Shown piece by piece: positions 12,901 through 24,409 of a DNA stretch of 64,000 bases. The translations under genes and the position numbers were made by a program. The stretch's first letter is position 1, and every line of letters starts with the position of its first letter. Under the pieces are notes generated by a model, which saw only the letters and a list, made by a program, of their open reading frames with translations, had not been told where the DNA came from and ran no database searches. The stretch covers positions 108,331,799-108,395,798 of the forward strand of contig NC_089584.1 of the NCBI RefSeq assembly GCF_019320115.1, given 5' to 3'. Source of the DNA: Miscanthus floridulus (lineage: Eukaryota > Streptophyta > Magnoliopsida > Poales > Poaceae).

Positions 12901-14681
12901 TACTGTTGTTTAACTTCGTCTTTAAATTTTATTTTTTAGATTAATCAAATAAAATATTATTTTTACTAGATATCTTCCCTTTCACAATATAATTCTGAAG
13001 CATAGCCAATTCATAGAGAAACAACGCAAAAAAGGGAATCCTATTGATTTTTGTTTTCCATTTTGTGCTGTTTGTTTGCAGACTATGCAGTCTATCATAG
13101 CTTGTATGATGACTTCATCTGGATGGAAAAGTTTGGAGATCCCTTGTTCCAGAGGCATGTTGCAGGTATGTTTACACCAACCTACAGACTTGGACTTGTA
13201 CCTTTGCCACGGATGTGTCTGACCCTTGGGTTTACATACTTACACGCTATATTTCATGGCATGCTTTGTCAGCTGCTGGAAGGAGAAACGTGATACATTT
13301 CTAACCATTTTTCATTTTGAGGACACTGGAACTATTTTACTTCTGCACGCAGTTTTCTCTAGAACACTACTTTAGGTCAGATTGTAATATACTCCCTCTG
13401 TCTCAAAAGGAATGCAATTCTAAGTTTGGGATGAGTCAAAGTTTGACAAAGTTTATTGAAAATAGTATAAATATTTATGTGTGCAAATAGGTTTATTATA
13501 AAAATATTTTTCATAAGTAATCTAATGATATTTATTTGGTATTGCAAATATTAGTAATTTTTGTATAGGTTTGGTTAAACTTAAAATTGTTTGACTTCTC
13601 GGCAAGTGAGAATTGCATTCTTTTTAGGACGGAGGGAGTACATCTTGTTTACTTATTAGCTCTTTCGTACAGCCACAGTATGTTAAAAAAGCTTTGTCTT
13701 TATAGAATGAAACATGCCTATAAAATTGTTGGGGTGAAATTTCCTTTGTGATTTTGATCCTTCATCCTTACTTTGACGGAGTTGATCAGTGAAAGTGGAT
13801 TATGCTAAATTTTGTTTGATAGTCTATCGCAACATCTAAAATTAACTTATGTTTCCTTTCTAGTTGCGAGCATGTGGGGGCTTGTTGCTCTTAGGCTCTC
13901 AGATGAGGAGATCCTACCCTTCAACTACAGCAATTATGTCACGGAGCTTGAGGTAACCTGTCCTTCGGAGCTCTCAAACAAATTATGGATCACCTGTTTC
14001 AGAATTGCTCGCTTTCTATTTTTCAATGAGAACTCCAAATTTAGAGAATCATGACAGTTGATCCTTGTTATCAGAATGGAGCATTAGGTATAAGTGAAAC
14101 AGTACTGGGAATGTCTGTCAGCTTATCACCCCTGCACAAGTCAATCGAAGTGTTCAGAAAGGCAGTTCTGAAAGTGGATTCTGAATTGAAGGTATCTATT
14201 CTCCTGATTGCTGCGTGTTGTTGCCTGATCCATGGTTTCAACTTTGTTTAACTTTTTACTTTATTTTTTTATATAGGCTCTACAGACATGGAAAATTTGG
14301 GCCCCATGGAGAAACAATCCCTTGAAGGTCAGAGAAATCAATGACCGGCTGATGATGACCGAACGGGCGTTCACAGACCAGGAAGGACTGTCTGGACGGC
14401 CATGGTACAAACACCTTGTAAGTTCTTTTGGTGGGTTCTGAGAAAATACTGTCATCAGCTCATGTTATTGCCAGACTCACGGAAACGAAATCACACAGAT
14501 TTACGCACCTTCACTGCACAACGATTACGGGGCTCAAGTGTATCCAGGTGTTGATGACGCCATTCAGAGGGCGAAGAAAATAAATACTTCTGAATCCTGG
14601 CAATCTGTACAGCATGAGATTTACAGGGTCTCTCGAGTCATAAATCAGGCAGCGCTAGTTTTAAGTGGAGGTCTAACTTGA
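9953..14681 (+). CDS. LAMP1: AMP1/LAMP1-like M28 peptidase (glutamate carboxypeptidase II family)
   Basis: Twelve exons: 9953-10966, 11059-11126, 11619-11700, 11783-11875, 11975-12127, 12463-12531, 12748-12835, 13082-13165, 13864-13952, 14075-14191, 14277-14417 and 14499-14681. They total 2181 nt, or 726 aa. An N-terminal membrane anchor (about 31-50, [19 protein letters not shown]) is followed by a PA domain, the M28 domain and a transferrin-receptor-like dimerisation tail. The zinc and catalytic residues are intact: H368 (GNHRDAW), D378, E415/E416 (DAEEYGL), D444 (NVDIAV) and H528 ([10 protein letters not shown]). Plant family members (AMP1, LAMP1, rice PLA3, maize VP8) are ER-membrane proteins affecting meristem size, cytokinin level and miRNA-mediated translational repression. 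The substrate is unknown. Assignment to LAMP1 rather than AMP1 rests partly on the neighbouring pectin methylesterase. Intron 8 carries a Stowaway MITE. Confidence 0.93.
13392..13638. mobile_element. Stowaway MITE in intron 8 of the M28 peptidase gene
   Basis: The inverted termini CTCCCTCTGTCTC and GACGGAGGGAG are flanked by TA dinucleotides (13390-13391, 13639-13640). This is the Tc1/mariner-derived Stowaway signature. It is 247 bp and AT-rich inside. Confidence 0.9.
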
Positions 14682-14954
14682 GTATCTTTTTTTACAATAG
14701 CCCCGTTTTCTGGTAGTACATGGCCCTTGGCCGTTGGCTATAACTTCTTGAAAACAGTAGCTGGACTGATACAGTATTGCGGTGGATGTGATATGGAAAA
14801 AAGAGAGTAAATTTTACTGCCAATACTTAAGTATATCCGAGCTCTTATGCTGATCTCGTTACTTGTAAATTGCATATTTCGCTCTCCAAACTTGTCCAAG
14901 TTCTCATCCTTATTCTGATTGTACATTGCACTCTCTAAACTTGTCCTATGACCG

Positions 14955-14981
14955 CCCCCCCCCCCCCCCCCCCCCCCCCCC
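14955..14981. repeat. Poly(C) tract, 27 bases
   Basis: An uninterrupted C run lies about 270 bases past the M28 peptidase stop codon, possibly in or just past its 3' UTR. Proline- and glycine-rich frames across it are artefacts of the homopolymer. Confidence 0.95.
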
Positions 14982-15058
14982 TTCCGTCTGTATTGGGTTG
15001 TCCTCGCCGTACCCTGCTGCATGTGCACAACTCAATCCGCCACCCTCTTGCCTACTTA

Positions 15059-15159
15059 GGGCCTGTTCGGTTCCCAGTGATGCTTGGCTGTATAAAATAC
15101 AGCAGTGTTCCTGGCCGGATCGGTTCCCGGACTCAATCCCGTGCGAACCGAACATGCCC
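15059..15159. mobile_element. Miniature Tourist-like MITE (101 bp)
   Basis: The left end is GGGCCTGTTCGGTTCCC; the right end read inward is GGGCATGTTCGGTTCGC. Perfect TTA target duplications lie at 15056-15058 and 15160-15162, as expected for PIF/Harbinger-derived MITEs. Confidence 0.75.
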
Positions 15160-15258
15160 TTACGCTTCATCGCTGGCTCAACGTCGCACCGCCACGCCGC
15201 AGCAACGTGCCTGCATGCCCCCATATTGTGTCCTTGCCGAGGTGTGCCTCACCCATCC

Positions 15259-15405
15259 ATGGTCGTGTAGGCGTGCACGTCCATCGGTCCATGCAGGCAG
15301 GCGAGCTCATCGCGCCGGGAGGCAAGAAAGGTTAATGGTCGTGTAGGCGTGCACATCCATCGGTCCATTCGGGCGATCTCATCGCGGCGGGAGGCAAGAA
15401 AGGTT
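15259..15405. repeat. Tandem duplication, two ~72-76 bp units
   Basis: Unit 1 (15259-15334) and unit 2 (15335-15405) both start ATGGTCGTGTAGGCGTGCAC and end GGGAGGCAAGAAAGGTT, with a few substitutions and a short indel. The minus-strand frame 15249-15635 is a by-product of this repetition. Confidence 0.85.
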
Positions 15406-15551
15406 GGAAGGGTGGGGAGTGATGCAAGGAGATGGCGGGGGAGAGGAAGGAGTGTGGTGGTATCGGCTGCCAAGTGTGACTGCAGTGGGGCAAAGGCACG
15501 GGTTGGTGCAGCTAAGGTGGGGGTAGGAGCGAATCGAGCAACAGCGTTGAC

Positions 15552-15800
15552 TGGCCACTCGCCAAGCACAAGCGAGGAGGGCCATGACACATCGTGTGGC
15601 GACAAGGCAACAGTGGTGCAACACGACACAAACAAAGAAGAGTGAAGAGGGCCACGATAGTGGGGGCTTGATTAGTTGATTGGCCACTCATCGAACACAA
15701 GCGAGGAGGACACATTGAGCAAGAGCGAGGAGGGCCACGATAGTGGGGACACGTGTGGTGACAAGGCAACCATGATGCAACACAACACAAATGCATATAG
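15552..15800. repeat. Diverged local duplication
   Basis: A segment with CACAAGCGAGGAGGGCCA, GACAAGGCAACAGTGGTGC and CAACACGACACAAA (15552-15635) recurs in altered form at about 15684-15795, where GAGGAGGGCCACGATAGTGG itself appears twice. This looks like short-range segmental duplication in non-coding DNA. Confidence 0.6.
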
Positions 15801-15976
15801 GTGAGGTAGACACATGTAGCGCGACTAGGTGAGGCCGACACGAAGTGAGGGAGGAGGTGGGCTGATATTATGATATAGTAATCCAAGTTTAGAAAACCGA
15901 GTGCAATTTGTTAGTACTAGGACATGAATAACAACTCAAAATAAGTTAGATAGTCCTAGCAGGATGCATGCAATTT

Positions 15977-16227
15977 GGGAAAAAAAAAATTAGTGCAGTC
16001 TGGCTGCACCCACGCTCTCTGCAGACTCCATCCCGATGTCGTCCATGTGGAGATCCGAAGAATCCGACGCTCGCGCCCGTCCATTGGAGCCGAGCGCCCG
16101 AGCCGCGGTTCCCGAGCTGAGCGCCGTGCGGAGGTGAACCAGGGGGTGTCCGATCTCCACGTGGACGGCATCGGGATGGAGTCTGTAGGAAACGTGGGTG
16201 CAGCCAGACTACACGTAATTTTTTTTC
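15977..16227. mobile_element. Mutator-like MITE with long inverted termini and 9-bp target duplication
   Basis: The 251-bp element has imperfect inverted arms of roughly 95 bp. Both arms share the phrases GTCTGGCTGCACCCACG, CAGACTCCATCCCGATG and GTGGAGATC. The 9-bp direct repeat ATGCAATTT flanks it exactly (15968-15976, 16228-16236). The duplication length and long TIRs are typical of MULE-derived elements. The centre is GC-rich and encodes nothing recognisable. Confidence 0.85.
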
Positions 16228-16891
16228 ATGCAATTTAAAGTCTAACTCAGAACAAGTTTAACGAGCAGGGTGTGTAATTTACAAATAATTCAAGACAAGT
16301 TCCGATTGCCACCCGTAAATTTCTTTTTAAGGAAAATGTTTTCGTGGCTCTATGTGATAAAATTCCTTTCTTGACTAAAAAGAAGTTCGGCTTCCTTCCT
16401 TAGCCCTAAAAAACTTTCCTAATTCCTTTCTTGGCCCTAAAAAACTTGACTTCTTTCCTTGGTCCTTTTAGATTTGAACTTACTTAATTGGCCTGAAATC
16501 CAACTTTCCTTCCTTTTATGACATTTCCATCAGATTTGGCAATTATCGGTGTTAAGTGGAGGATGAAATATCAATTTTACACATGGGCGAAATAGTTAAG
16601 TTTAGTTTTCATTCATATATTTCATTTTGGTGATTATTTAGACTACTTTTGGATAGAATGTACCTTATTTTCTGCAATTATGATGACTTCAAACTATGCG
16701 AAAATAGTCTAAAAATAACCCTTACCTATTTTGCTTAGGGGTTCGTCATTTCATCCACCACTTAACACCCATAGTGACCAAATTTTATGGAAGGGCCATA
16801 TACGAAAAGAAAGTTAGCGGCATGTTCGCTTGGTCGTAAACGATTGTAAATTTCTAGCCAGAACAGTATTTCTCTCTCACACCAAACCAGC

Positions 16892-18749
16892 TGAAAACTC
16901 TAGTTTGGTTTTGGTGAATTAATGAAACCCTAAGTGCTAACGTAGTTTATCAAGTGATCATGAGATAGGTAGCACACTCCAAGTAGTAGAGCAAATGAAG
17001 ATCATAACATGATGATGATGCCATGGTGATGATCAAGTGCTTGGACTTGGAAAGAAGAAAGAGAAAAATAAAAAGCTCAAGGCAAATGTATAAATTATAG
17101 GAGCTATTTTGTTTTAATGATCAAGACACTTAGAGAGTGTGATCACATTTAGGTTTGATAGCCGTACTATTAAGAGGGGTGAAACTCGTATCAAAATACG
17201 GTTATCAAAGTGCCACTAGATGCTCTAACCCATTGCATATGCATTTAGGATCTAGTGGAATGCTAACACCCTTGAAAATGTTTGTGAAAATATGCTAACA
17301 CATATGCACAAGGTGATACACTTGGTGGTTGGCACATTTGAGCAAGGGTGAAGAAGTTAGAGGTGAAAAGGAGTAAGTCTGGCTAGTCACAAGGTGACCG
17401 GACGCTGATCTCAGAGGAACCAGCGCGTCCGGTCAGTTGTAACAGCGAAGATGCTGGCGTCGGTCAAACGACCGGACGCTGACAGGCTGTGTCCGGTCAT
17501 GGTGATGTGGCAGCACAAAAGAAGATAATGTGTGATCGGACGCTGGCTGTGTCCGGTCAAGCATGATCGAACGCGTCCGGTCGAAGAAATTTGTTTCTGG
17601 AACCTTACTGGAAATGACCAGACGCTGGAGGATCAACGTCCGGTCACTTGTGTCGCAGAGTCCGGTCGACTGATGACCGTTGAGATCGGGCGAACAGTAT
17701 TCAAAGAGAGGGGACACGTGGCATGCGTCACATGATCGGACGCTGAGGGCCAGCATCTGGTCAATATGACCGAAACGTCCGGTCACCCCGAGTTGTGCCC
17801 AGTGAAGGGGTACAACGGCTCTATTTTGTGGGAGCTTCTATTTAAGCCCCATGGCTGGTTGAAGCTCACACCTTTGGCCATTTGCATTGACATAGCAACC
17901 TTGTAAGTTTAGCCAAAGCCCTCCTACTCATCTCTACCATTGATTCATCATCTTTGTAAGATTGGGAGAGAATCCAAGTGCAATGCTTGAGTGTTTACAT
18001 CTAGAGGCACTCGGTGTTCGTGTTTCGCTGTGGGATTTGCTTGTTACTCTTGGTGGTTGCCGCCACCTAGACAGCTTGGAGCAGCGAGGATCGTCGAGCG
18101 GAGGTTGGTGATTGTCTCCGGCTCCGATCATGGTGATTGTGAGGGGTTCTTGACCTTTCCCCGGCGGAGAGCCAAAAGGTACTCTAGTGGATTGCTCGTG
18201 TCTTGTGTGATCCTCATCTTGTGTTGGTTGTGCGGCACCCTATTGAGGATTTGGCGTGTGAAGCCAATTAGCACGTGAACATTCAAGTGAGTGAATCGCC
18301 ACAACGAGGACTAGCTTGCCGCCAAGCAAGTGAACCTCGGTAAAAAATTATTGCGTTCATCATTGATTCCAAGGTGATTGGTCTTCATTGTTATTCATCC
18401 TTATGATTGATTGGTTTCTTCATCTACACGGCGATATAACCTTCTTGATCACTCTCTGTATATTACCGCCAACTAGTTGTCAAGCTCTTTACTGTAGCTA
18501 GTTGTGAGAGCTTGCTTGGTTGGTTGGTGTGGCTCTTTAGTTAGCCTTTGAGAGCACACTAACATAGGGTAGTGTCATAGTTATTGTGTGAATAGATACT
18601 ATCTAAATTAGAATTGTGGTAGGTGGCTTGCATTTTGAGTAGGCTAGCGCAACACTTGCTCGCCTCATAATTGTCTAACCATTTTGTTAAGTGTTGTTGT
18701 AGAAATTTTTATTAGGCTATTAACCCCGTCTAGCCATTAGGACCTTTCA
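16892..18749 (+). repeat. Sirevirus 5' LTR
   Basis: The 1858-bp LTR runs from TGAAAACTCTAG to GACCTTTCA. A TATA-like CTATTTAAG lies at 17838-17846, and the same motif sits at the equivalent place in the 3' LTR (about 28442). The U3 portion at 17396-17790 holds a dense array of GACCGGACGCTG and GCGTCCGGTC inverted motifs. A ~95-codon frame at 17991-18278 is open in both LTRs but starts at GTG, and I do not consider it a gene. Confidence 0.93.
17396..17790. promoter_or_regulatory. Array of CCGGACG/CGTCCGG half-palindromes in LTR U3
   Basis: At least seven exact TCCGGTC half-sites and several CGGACGCTG partners in opposite orientation repeat every 20-40 bases just upstream of the LTR TATA-like box. 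Equivalent arrays occur in the 3' LTR (28031-28400) and, inverted, in the solo LTR (25990-26480). Position and repetition suggest an enhancer-like element; the binding factor is unknown. Confidence 0.55.
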
Positions 18750-18750
18750 A

Positions 18751-18766
18751 GTGGTATCAGAACCGA
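18751..18766 (+). promoter_or_regulatory. Retrotransposon primer binding site
   Basis: GTGGTATCAGAACCG lies one base after the 5' LTR. It is complementary to the 3' end of plant initiator Met-tRNA (canonical TGGTATCAGAGC), with minor change. Confidence 0.8.
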
Positions 18767-18806
18767 GGTCACCGTGATTTGAGGCTTAACAACCTTCGGT
18801 GTAAAA

Positions 18807-20496
18807 ATGACTCAAATCAACAAAACAAAGAAGCCACCCCAATTTGATGGCTCCAACTATCCCTATTGAAAGGCTAAGATGACAACTTATATCAAGTCAA
18901 TCAATTGAAAGGTTTGGAAGGTGGTAGAGACAAAGATTGAGATTGAAGATGAAGAGGCTCCCACCGCTGCCAAAGAAATACTACTCCAAAATAATGGCAT
19001 CACTCTTAGTGCCATCCATGATGCTTTGAATGAGAGAACATTCGAGCAAATCAAGAACATTGAGAGAGCTCATGAGGCATGGAAGAAATTGAAAGAATCA
19101 TTTGAGGGCACTCAAGCCGTGAAGGGCACAAAGGCATACATCCTCAAAGAAAAGTTTGCAAGCTTCAAGATGAAGGAGGATGAGAGTGTGCCGGACATGT
19201 TCCATCGAATGGAAGTGCTTGTCAATGATCTCAAAGCACTTGGTGAGAAGATAGAGGACAAGTACTTCTCTAATAAGTTCTTGAGATGTTTACCCACAAG
19301 ATTTGGCATGTTGGTCACTTTGCTAGTGAGGACCGGTTTGGACACAATGACACCAAATCAAATCTTGGGAGATATTATGACCGATGATGCTTATAGAGAT
19401 GATGATGAAAAGGAAGAAAAGAGGGAGAAGAGGGATGACAAGAAGAAGAGCATGGCATTCAAGGCCACATCATCCAAGGGCAAAGCTAAGCAAGAAACAA
19501 CAAGTGAAGATGACGATTCATGGGATGATGATGATGATGAGAAGATGGCTCTCTTTGTCAAGAGGTTTGGCAAGTTCATGGTGAAGAAGGGCTACCGTGC
19601 TAGAAGAAAGAAGTCTTCATCTAAGAACAAAGAAGAGTCAAGAAGGTGCTTCAAGTGTGGAAGCAAATATCATCTTGTTGCTTAATGTCCATACAATAGC
19701 GACAATAATGATGACAACAAGAAGAAGGACAAGAAGGAAAAGAAAGAGAAGGACAAGATGACCTTCAAGAAGAAGAAGGGTGGTTCATATGTAGTCACTT
19801 AGGATAGTGATGCTTCCTCAAGTGATGATGATGATAGTGATGATGACAAGACCACCAAGAAGAAGGCATTTGCAAGCATTGCTATCAAAGAGAAGCCTTC
19901 TCTCTTTGACACTCTATCATACTTCATGGCTAAGGCCACTAAGGTATAAATTTATGATGATGGAAATGATGAGGAACATGAAAATGAAAATGATAGTGAT
20001 AGTAATGATGATGAACCTACTAAGGATGAATTATTTGATATGCTAGAAGATACTAGAGAACACTTTGACATCAAGAGAAGAGAATGCAAAAGCTTGCGTA
20101 AGGAACCAAAATAAAAAGAAGCATGTTGAAACTTGCAATGTAGGTTTAACTTGTGATATAATTGATGAATCACTATCTATGCCTATCATTGTTCCTCCCA
20201 CTAACCATTCTTATAGTACTTCTACTTCCACCTCATCTAGTAGTGATGGTTTCACTTATGATGCCTCACTAATGGTTGAGAATGAGAACCTCAAGAAGAA
20301 GGTCAATAAGCTCACTCACACCTTAGCTAAGGCCTATGATGGTGATGACCGCTTGCTTATATGTTTGGATAGCCAAAGAGCTTCTCTCTACAAAGAGGGA
20401 TTATGCTATACCCCCAAGAAAGGTAAGGCGGCCTTTGCTCCTCACAAGACTAGTTTTGTGAAGAACAATGATTGGTTTTACACTAGTTGCAAGTAA
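18807..20496 (+). pseudogene. Sirevirus gag relic
   Basis: From ATG 18807 the frame reads PPQFDGSNYPY, a typical copia gag start. It is broken by TGA at 18867 and 18906, both where Trp is expected. The longest open part (18921-19685) holds the capsid-like helical domain, then an acidic/lysine stretch and the zinc knuckle CFKCGSKYH. The knuckle is followed by TAA (19683) where Gln is expected, and further stops lie at 19800 and beyond. Downstream open pieces (20065-20496) probably continue gag. All these stops can arise by C-to-T or G-to-A change. Confidence 0.8.
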
Positions 20497-20699
20497 GTTG
20501 GTCATAAAGAGCATGAGTGCAAGAACAAGAGCAAAAATGCTAATATATCCTTATTTAAGATTAATTCTTTCTATGTGCTTACTAAGGGTACAAATGGTAT
20601 GAAGGCTAAGTTCATTGGTAAACCATGGATGGGCTCAAAGAAGAAAGCTATTTAGGTACCAAAGATCTTAGTAACTAATATTCAAGGACCCAAGCAAGT

Positions 20700-23600
20700 T
20701 TGGGTACCTAAAAAGAATTGATCCTCTTTTGTAGGTCAATTACAAAACTGGAGGAAGACATTGGGTTCTTGATAGTGAGTGCACTCAACATATGACCGGT
20801 GATGCAAGAATGTTCAACTCAATCAACACCAATGGCAATAATGGTTATGATAGTATTATATTTGGTGATAATGGCAAAGGCAAGGTCAAAGGGCTTGGTA
20901 AGATTGCAATATCAAATGACATGAGCATATCCAATGTGTTGCTAGTAGAGAGCTTGAACTTCAATTTGTTATCTATGACTCAATTGTGTGATCTTAGATT
21001 CAAATGCATATTTGGGGTAGATAATGTAGAGATCATAAGTGTAGATAACTCTAATTTGATCTTCAAAGGCTTTAGATATGAGAATCTATACTTGGTTGAT
21101 TTCAATGCTAGTGAAGCTAAATTATCTACATGCTTGTTCACTAAGTCTAGCATGGGTTGGTTATGGCATAGAAGACTTGGTCATGTTGGAATGAAATAAT
21201 TGAATAGATTAGTTAAGTATGACTTAGTTAAAGGCTTGAAAGATGTTATGTTTGAAAAGGATAAGCTTGTAGCTCTTGTCAAGCCAGCAAACAAGTTGGA
21301 AACACCCATTCTAAGAAAAGCATGATAAGCACTAGCAAAGCATTTGAGTTATTGCACATAGATTTATTTGGGCCAACACAATGCACTAGCATTGGTGGAA
21401 ATAAATATGGCTTTATGATAGTGGATGATTATACTAGATACACTTGGGTATTCTTTCTAATGGACAAAAATGATATGTTTGCAACATTCAAATCATTTGT
21501 CAAGGGCATTCACAATGAGTTTAAAACAACCATCAAGAGAGTTAGAAGTGACAATGATAGTGAGTTTAAGAACACTAGAATTGATGAGTTATGTGATGAA
21601 TTTAGAATTAGACATCAATTCTCGGCTAAATACACTCCACAATCAAATGGCATTGTTGAGAGAAAGAATAGAATACTCATTGATATGGCAAGATCTATGC
21701 TTAGTGAGTACAATGTGAGTCAATCTTTTTGGGCCAAAGCTATCAACACGGCTTGCTATTGTAGCAACCGCCTCTATTATCACCCGTTAAAAGAGAAGAC
21801 ACCATATGAGCTCTTGAATGGTAGAATGCCCAACATTGCATATTTTTGGGTCTTTGGTTGCAAATGCTATATTTTGAAGAAAGGCACTAGATTGGGCAAG
21901 TTTGACAAGAAATGTGATGAAGGATTCCTACTTGGTTATTCCACTACAAGCAAAGCATATAGAGTTTAGAATTTAGATAGTGGTACTCTTGAGGAAGTTT
22001 ATGATGTTGAATTTGATAAAACCAAGGGTTCACAAGTAGAGAATGAGAACTTGGAAGATGTTAGAGGCATTCAACTTTCAAATGTCATGAAGAATATGGA
22101 TGTTGGTGAATTGAGGCCTAGGCAAGTGAATGATGATGAAGATGATCAAGTGCAAGTGCTCTCTAACTCAAATGTGCAAAATGATATAAATCAAGCTAAC
22201 ACAAGTGGCTCTCATGATAATGAACAAGATCAAGTATCTAGTACATCATCTCAACCCAATGATCAAGCAAGTGCAAGCAATCAAGTTCTAATCCTCCAAC
22301 AAACCAATGTTGCAAGGGATCGTCCATTGGACACTATCATTGGTGATATTTCTAGAGGTGTACAAACAAGATCAAGATTGGCTTCATTTTATGAGCATTT
22401 CTCATTTGTGTTATCCATTGAACTAAAGAAGATAGATGAAGCATTGAGGGATGTTGATTGGATGAATGCTATGCATAAAGAGTTGAATAACTTCTCAAGA
22501 AATCAAGTATGTGAGTTAGTAGAAAGACCAAAGGGACACAATGTGATTGGAACCAAATAGGTATTTAGAAACAAGCAAGATCAAGATGGGATAGTAATAA
22601 GGAACAAAGCAAGATTGGTAGCACAAGACTATACATAAGTTGAAAGTCTTGACTTTGGAGAAATATATGCCCTGGTTGTTAGATTGGAAGCAATTAGAAT
22701 CTTGCTAGCATATGCTTGTGCCCACAACATCAAGCTCTATCAAATAGATGTTAAGAGTGCATTTCTCAATGGCTACATCAATGAAGAAGTATATATTGAG
22801 CAACCTCTCGGTTTTGAAGATGATAAGAAGCCCAACCATGTATACAAGTTGAAGAAAGCTTTGTATGGTTTGAAACAAGCACCTAGAGCATGGTATGTGA
22901 GATTAAGGATTAAGGGATTTCCTACTCTCTAAATGGTTCACAATGGGCAATGATGATACCACTCTTTTCATCAAGAAAATTAAAAAAGATCTATTTGTGT
23001 TGCAAATATATGCTGATGATATCATATTTGGATCAACCAATCAAAACTTTTATAAAGAATTTGGAAAGATGATGGCTAATGAGTTTGACATGTCCATGAT
23101 TGGAGAGTTGAGTTACTTCTTTGGTATTTAAATCAAGTAATTGAAGAATAGTACATTTTTGAGTTAAGGCAAGTATATCAAGGATATGATCAAGAAGTTT
23201 GGCATGAGTGATAGTAAAGCCATTAGTACACAAATAGGAACAAATGGTAACTTAGATAGTGATGCAAGTGGCAACATGGTGGATCAAAAATTGTATCGAT
23301 CTATGATTGGAGCCTACTCTATGTGACCGCATCAAGACCGGATGTCATGTTTAGTGTATGCATGTGTGCAAGATTTCAAGCCTCACCAAGAGAAAGTCAT
23401 TTGAAGGCTACAAAGAGAATATTGAGGTACTTGTAGCATACACCAAATATTGGTTTGTGGTATCCCAAAGGAGCAAAGTTTGAGCTAGTTGGTTACTCCG
23501 ACTCAGACTATGCAGGATGTAAGGTTGAAAGGAAGAGCACCTTAGACACATGTCAATTGTTAGGAAGATCACTTATTTCATGGTCATTAAAGAAGCAAAA

Positions 23601-23958
23601 TAGTGTTGCATTATCAACCGCCGAAGCCAAATATATATCCGCCGGTAGTTGTTGTGCATAAATACTTTGGATGAAGGCCACTTTGAGTGATTTTGGAATC
23701 AAGTTTAAGAAAGTGCCATTGCTATGTGACAATGAGAGTGCAATCAAATTGACCAATAATCCGGTTCAACATGTAAGAACAAAGCACATTAATGTCCACC
23801 ACCATTTCATAAGAGATCACTAATAAAAAGGGGACATTTGCATTGAGAGTGTAGGCACCAAAGATCAACTTGCTGATATATTCACCAAGCCATTGGATGA
23901 GAAAATGTTTTGCAAGCTAAGGAATGAGTTAAACATATTGGATTTCTCAAATATGTGT
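20700..23958 (+). pseudogene. Sirevirus pol relic: protease, integrase, reverse transcriptase, RNase H
   Basis: The protease segment near 20761-20800 reads HWVLDSECTQHMTG, so the family DSG triad has become DSE. GAG-pre-integrase (WLWHRRLGHVGMK) ends at a TAA (21197). The integrase core (21322-21969) keeps its acidic triad in IDLFGP, RSDN and NGIVERKN. Reverse transcriptase pieces are 22400-23130 (QIDVKSAFLNG, ALYGLKQAPRAWY, YADDIIFGS) and RNase H is about 23455-23900 (DSDYAGC, ALSTAEAKYIS, QLADIFTKPL). Several frameshifts and stops make it non-functional. The order protease-integrase-RT-RNase H is diagnostic of Ty1/copia. Confidence 0.9.
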
Positions 23959-24409
23959 TGATGCACCCCCACTCATATGACATGCCTCTCCTTCGAGCAA
24001 TCCAAGGTAAAAGTTGATTGGCATGGCATACATCCTTGCTAAGGACATGTTTAATGCATCTAGTCATCTCTCCATTTTATTAGGCTCATTCATGAAAATC
24101 AAATGAATTTAATGATTGTATGGTACCACTATTGCTTCTATGTTTATTTTGATCTAGTGGTAGCATATGACATGTTTGTGGGCTTATAAACCTAGTGTTT
24201 GATCTAGAAAATGAGCTCTAAGTGTTTAACTCAACATGGTACAAGATAACCCTTATTTGGAGGTGTGAAGAAGCTTGTCCTTAGATCAAACCGAGTTAAA
24301 CATCTTTGGCAAGTATTTTAGATTGAACCAAATTTAGGAATATGATCCTCACCTCATTGTTTGACATTGATAAATCTCAACCTATCTATAATTAAAGTCT
24401 TTGTGGTCA

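Noticed and set aside
14926..15346. Proline- and glycine-rich frames around 15.0 kb
   Set aside because: Created by the poly(C) tract and the adjacent tandem duplication.
17991..18278. 95-codon frame open in both Sirevirus LTRs (also 28595-28882)
   Set aside because: It begins at GTG rather than ATG, has no domain, and is expected to look conserved because the two LTRs were identical at insertion.
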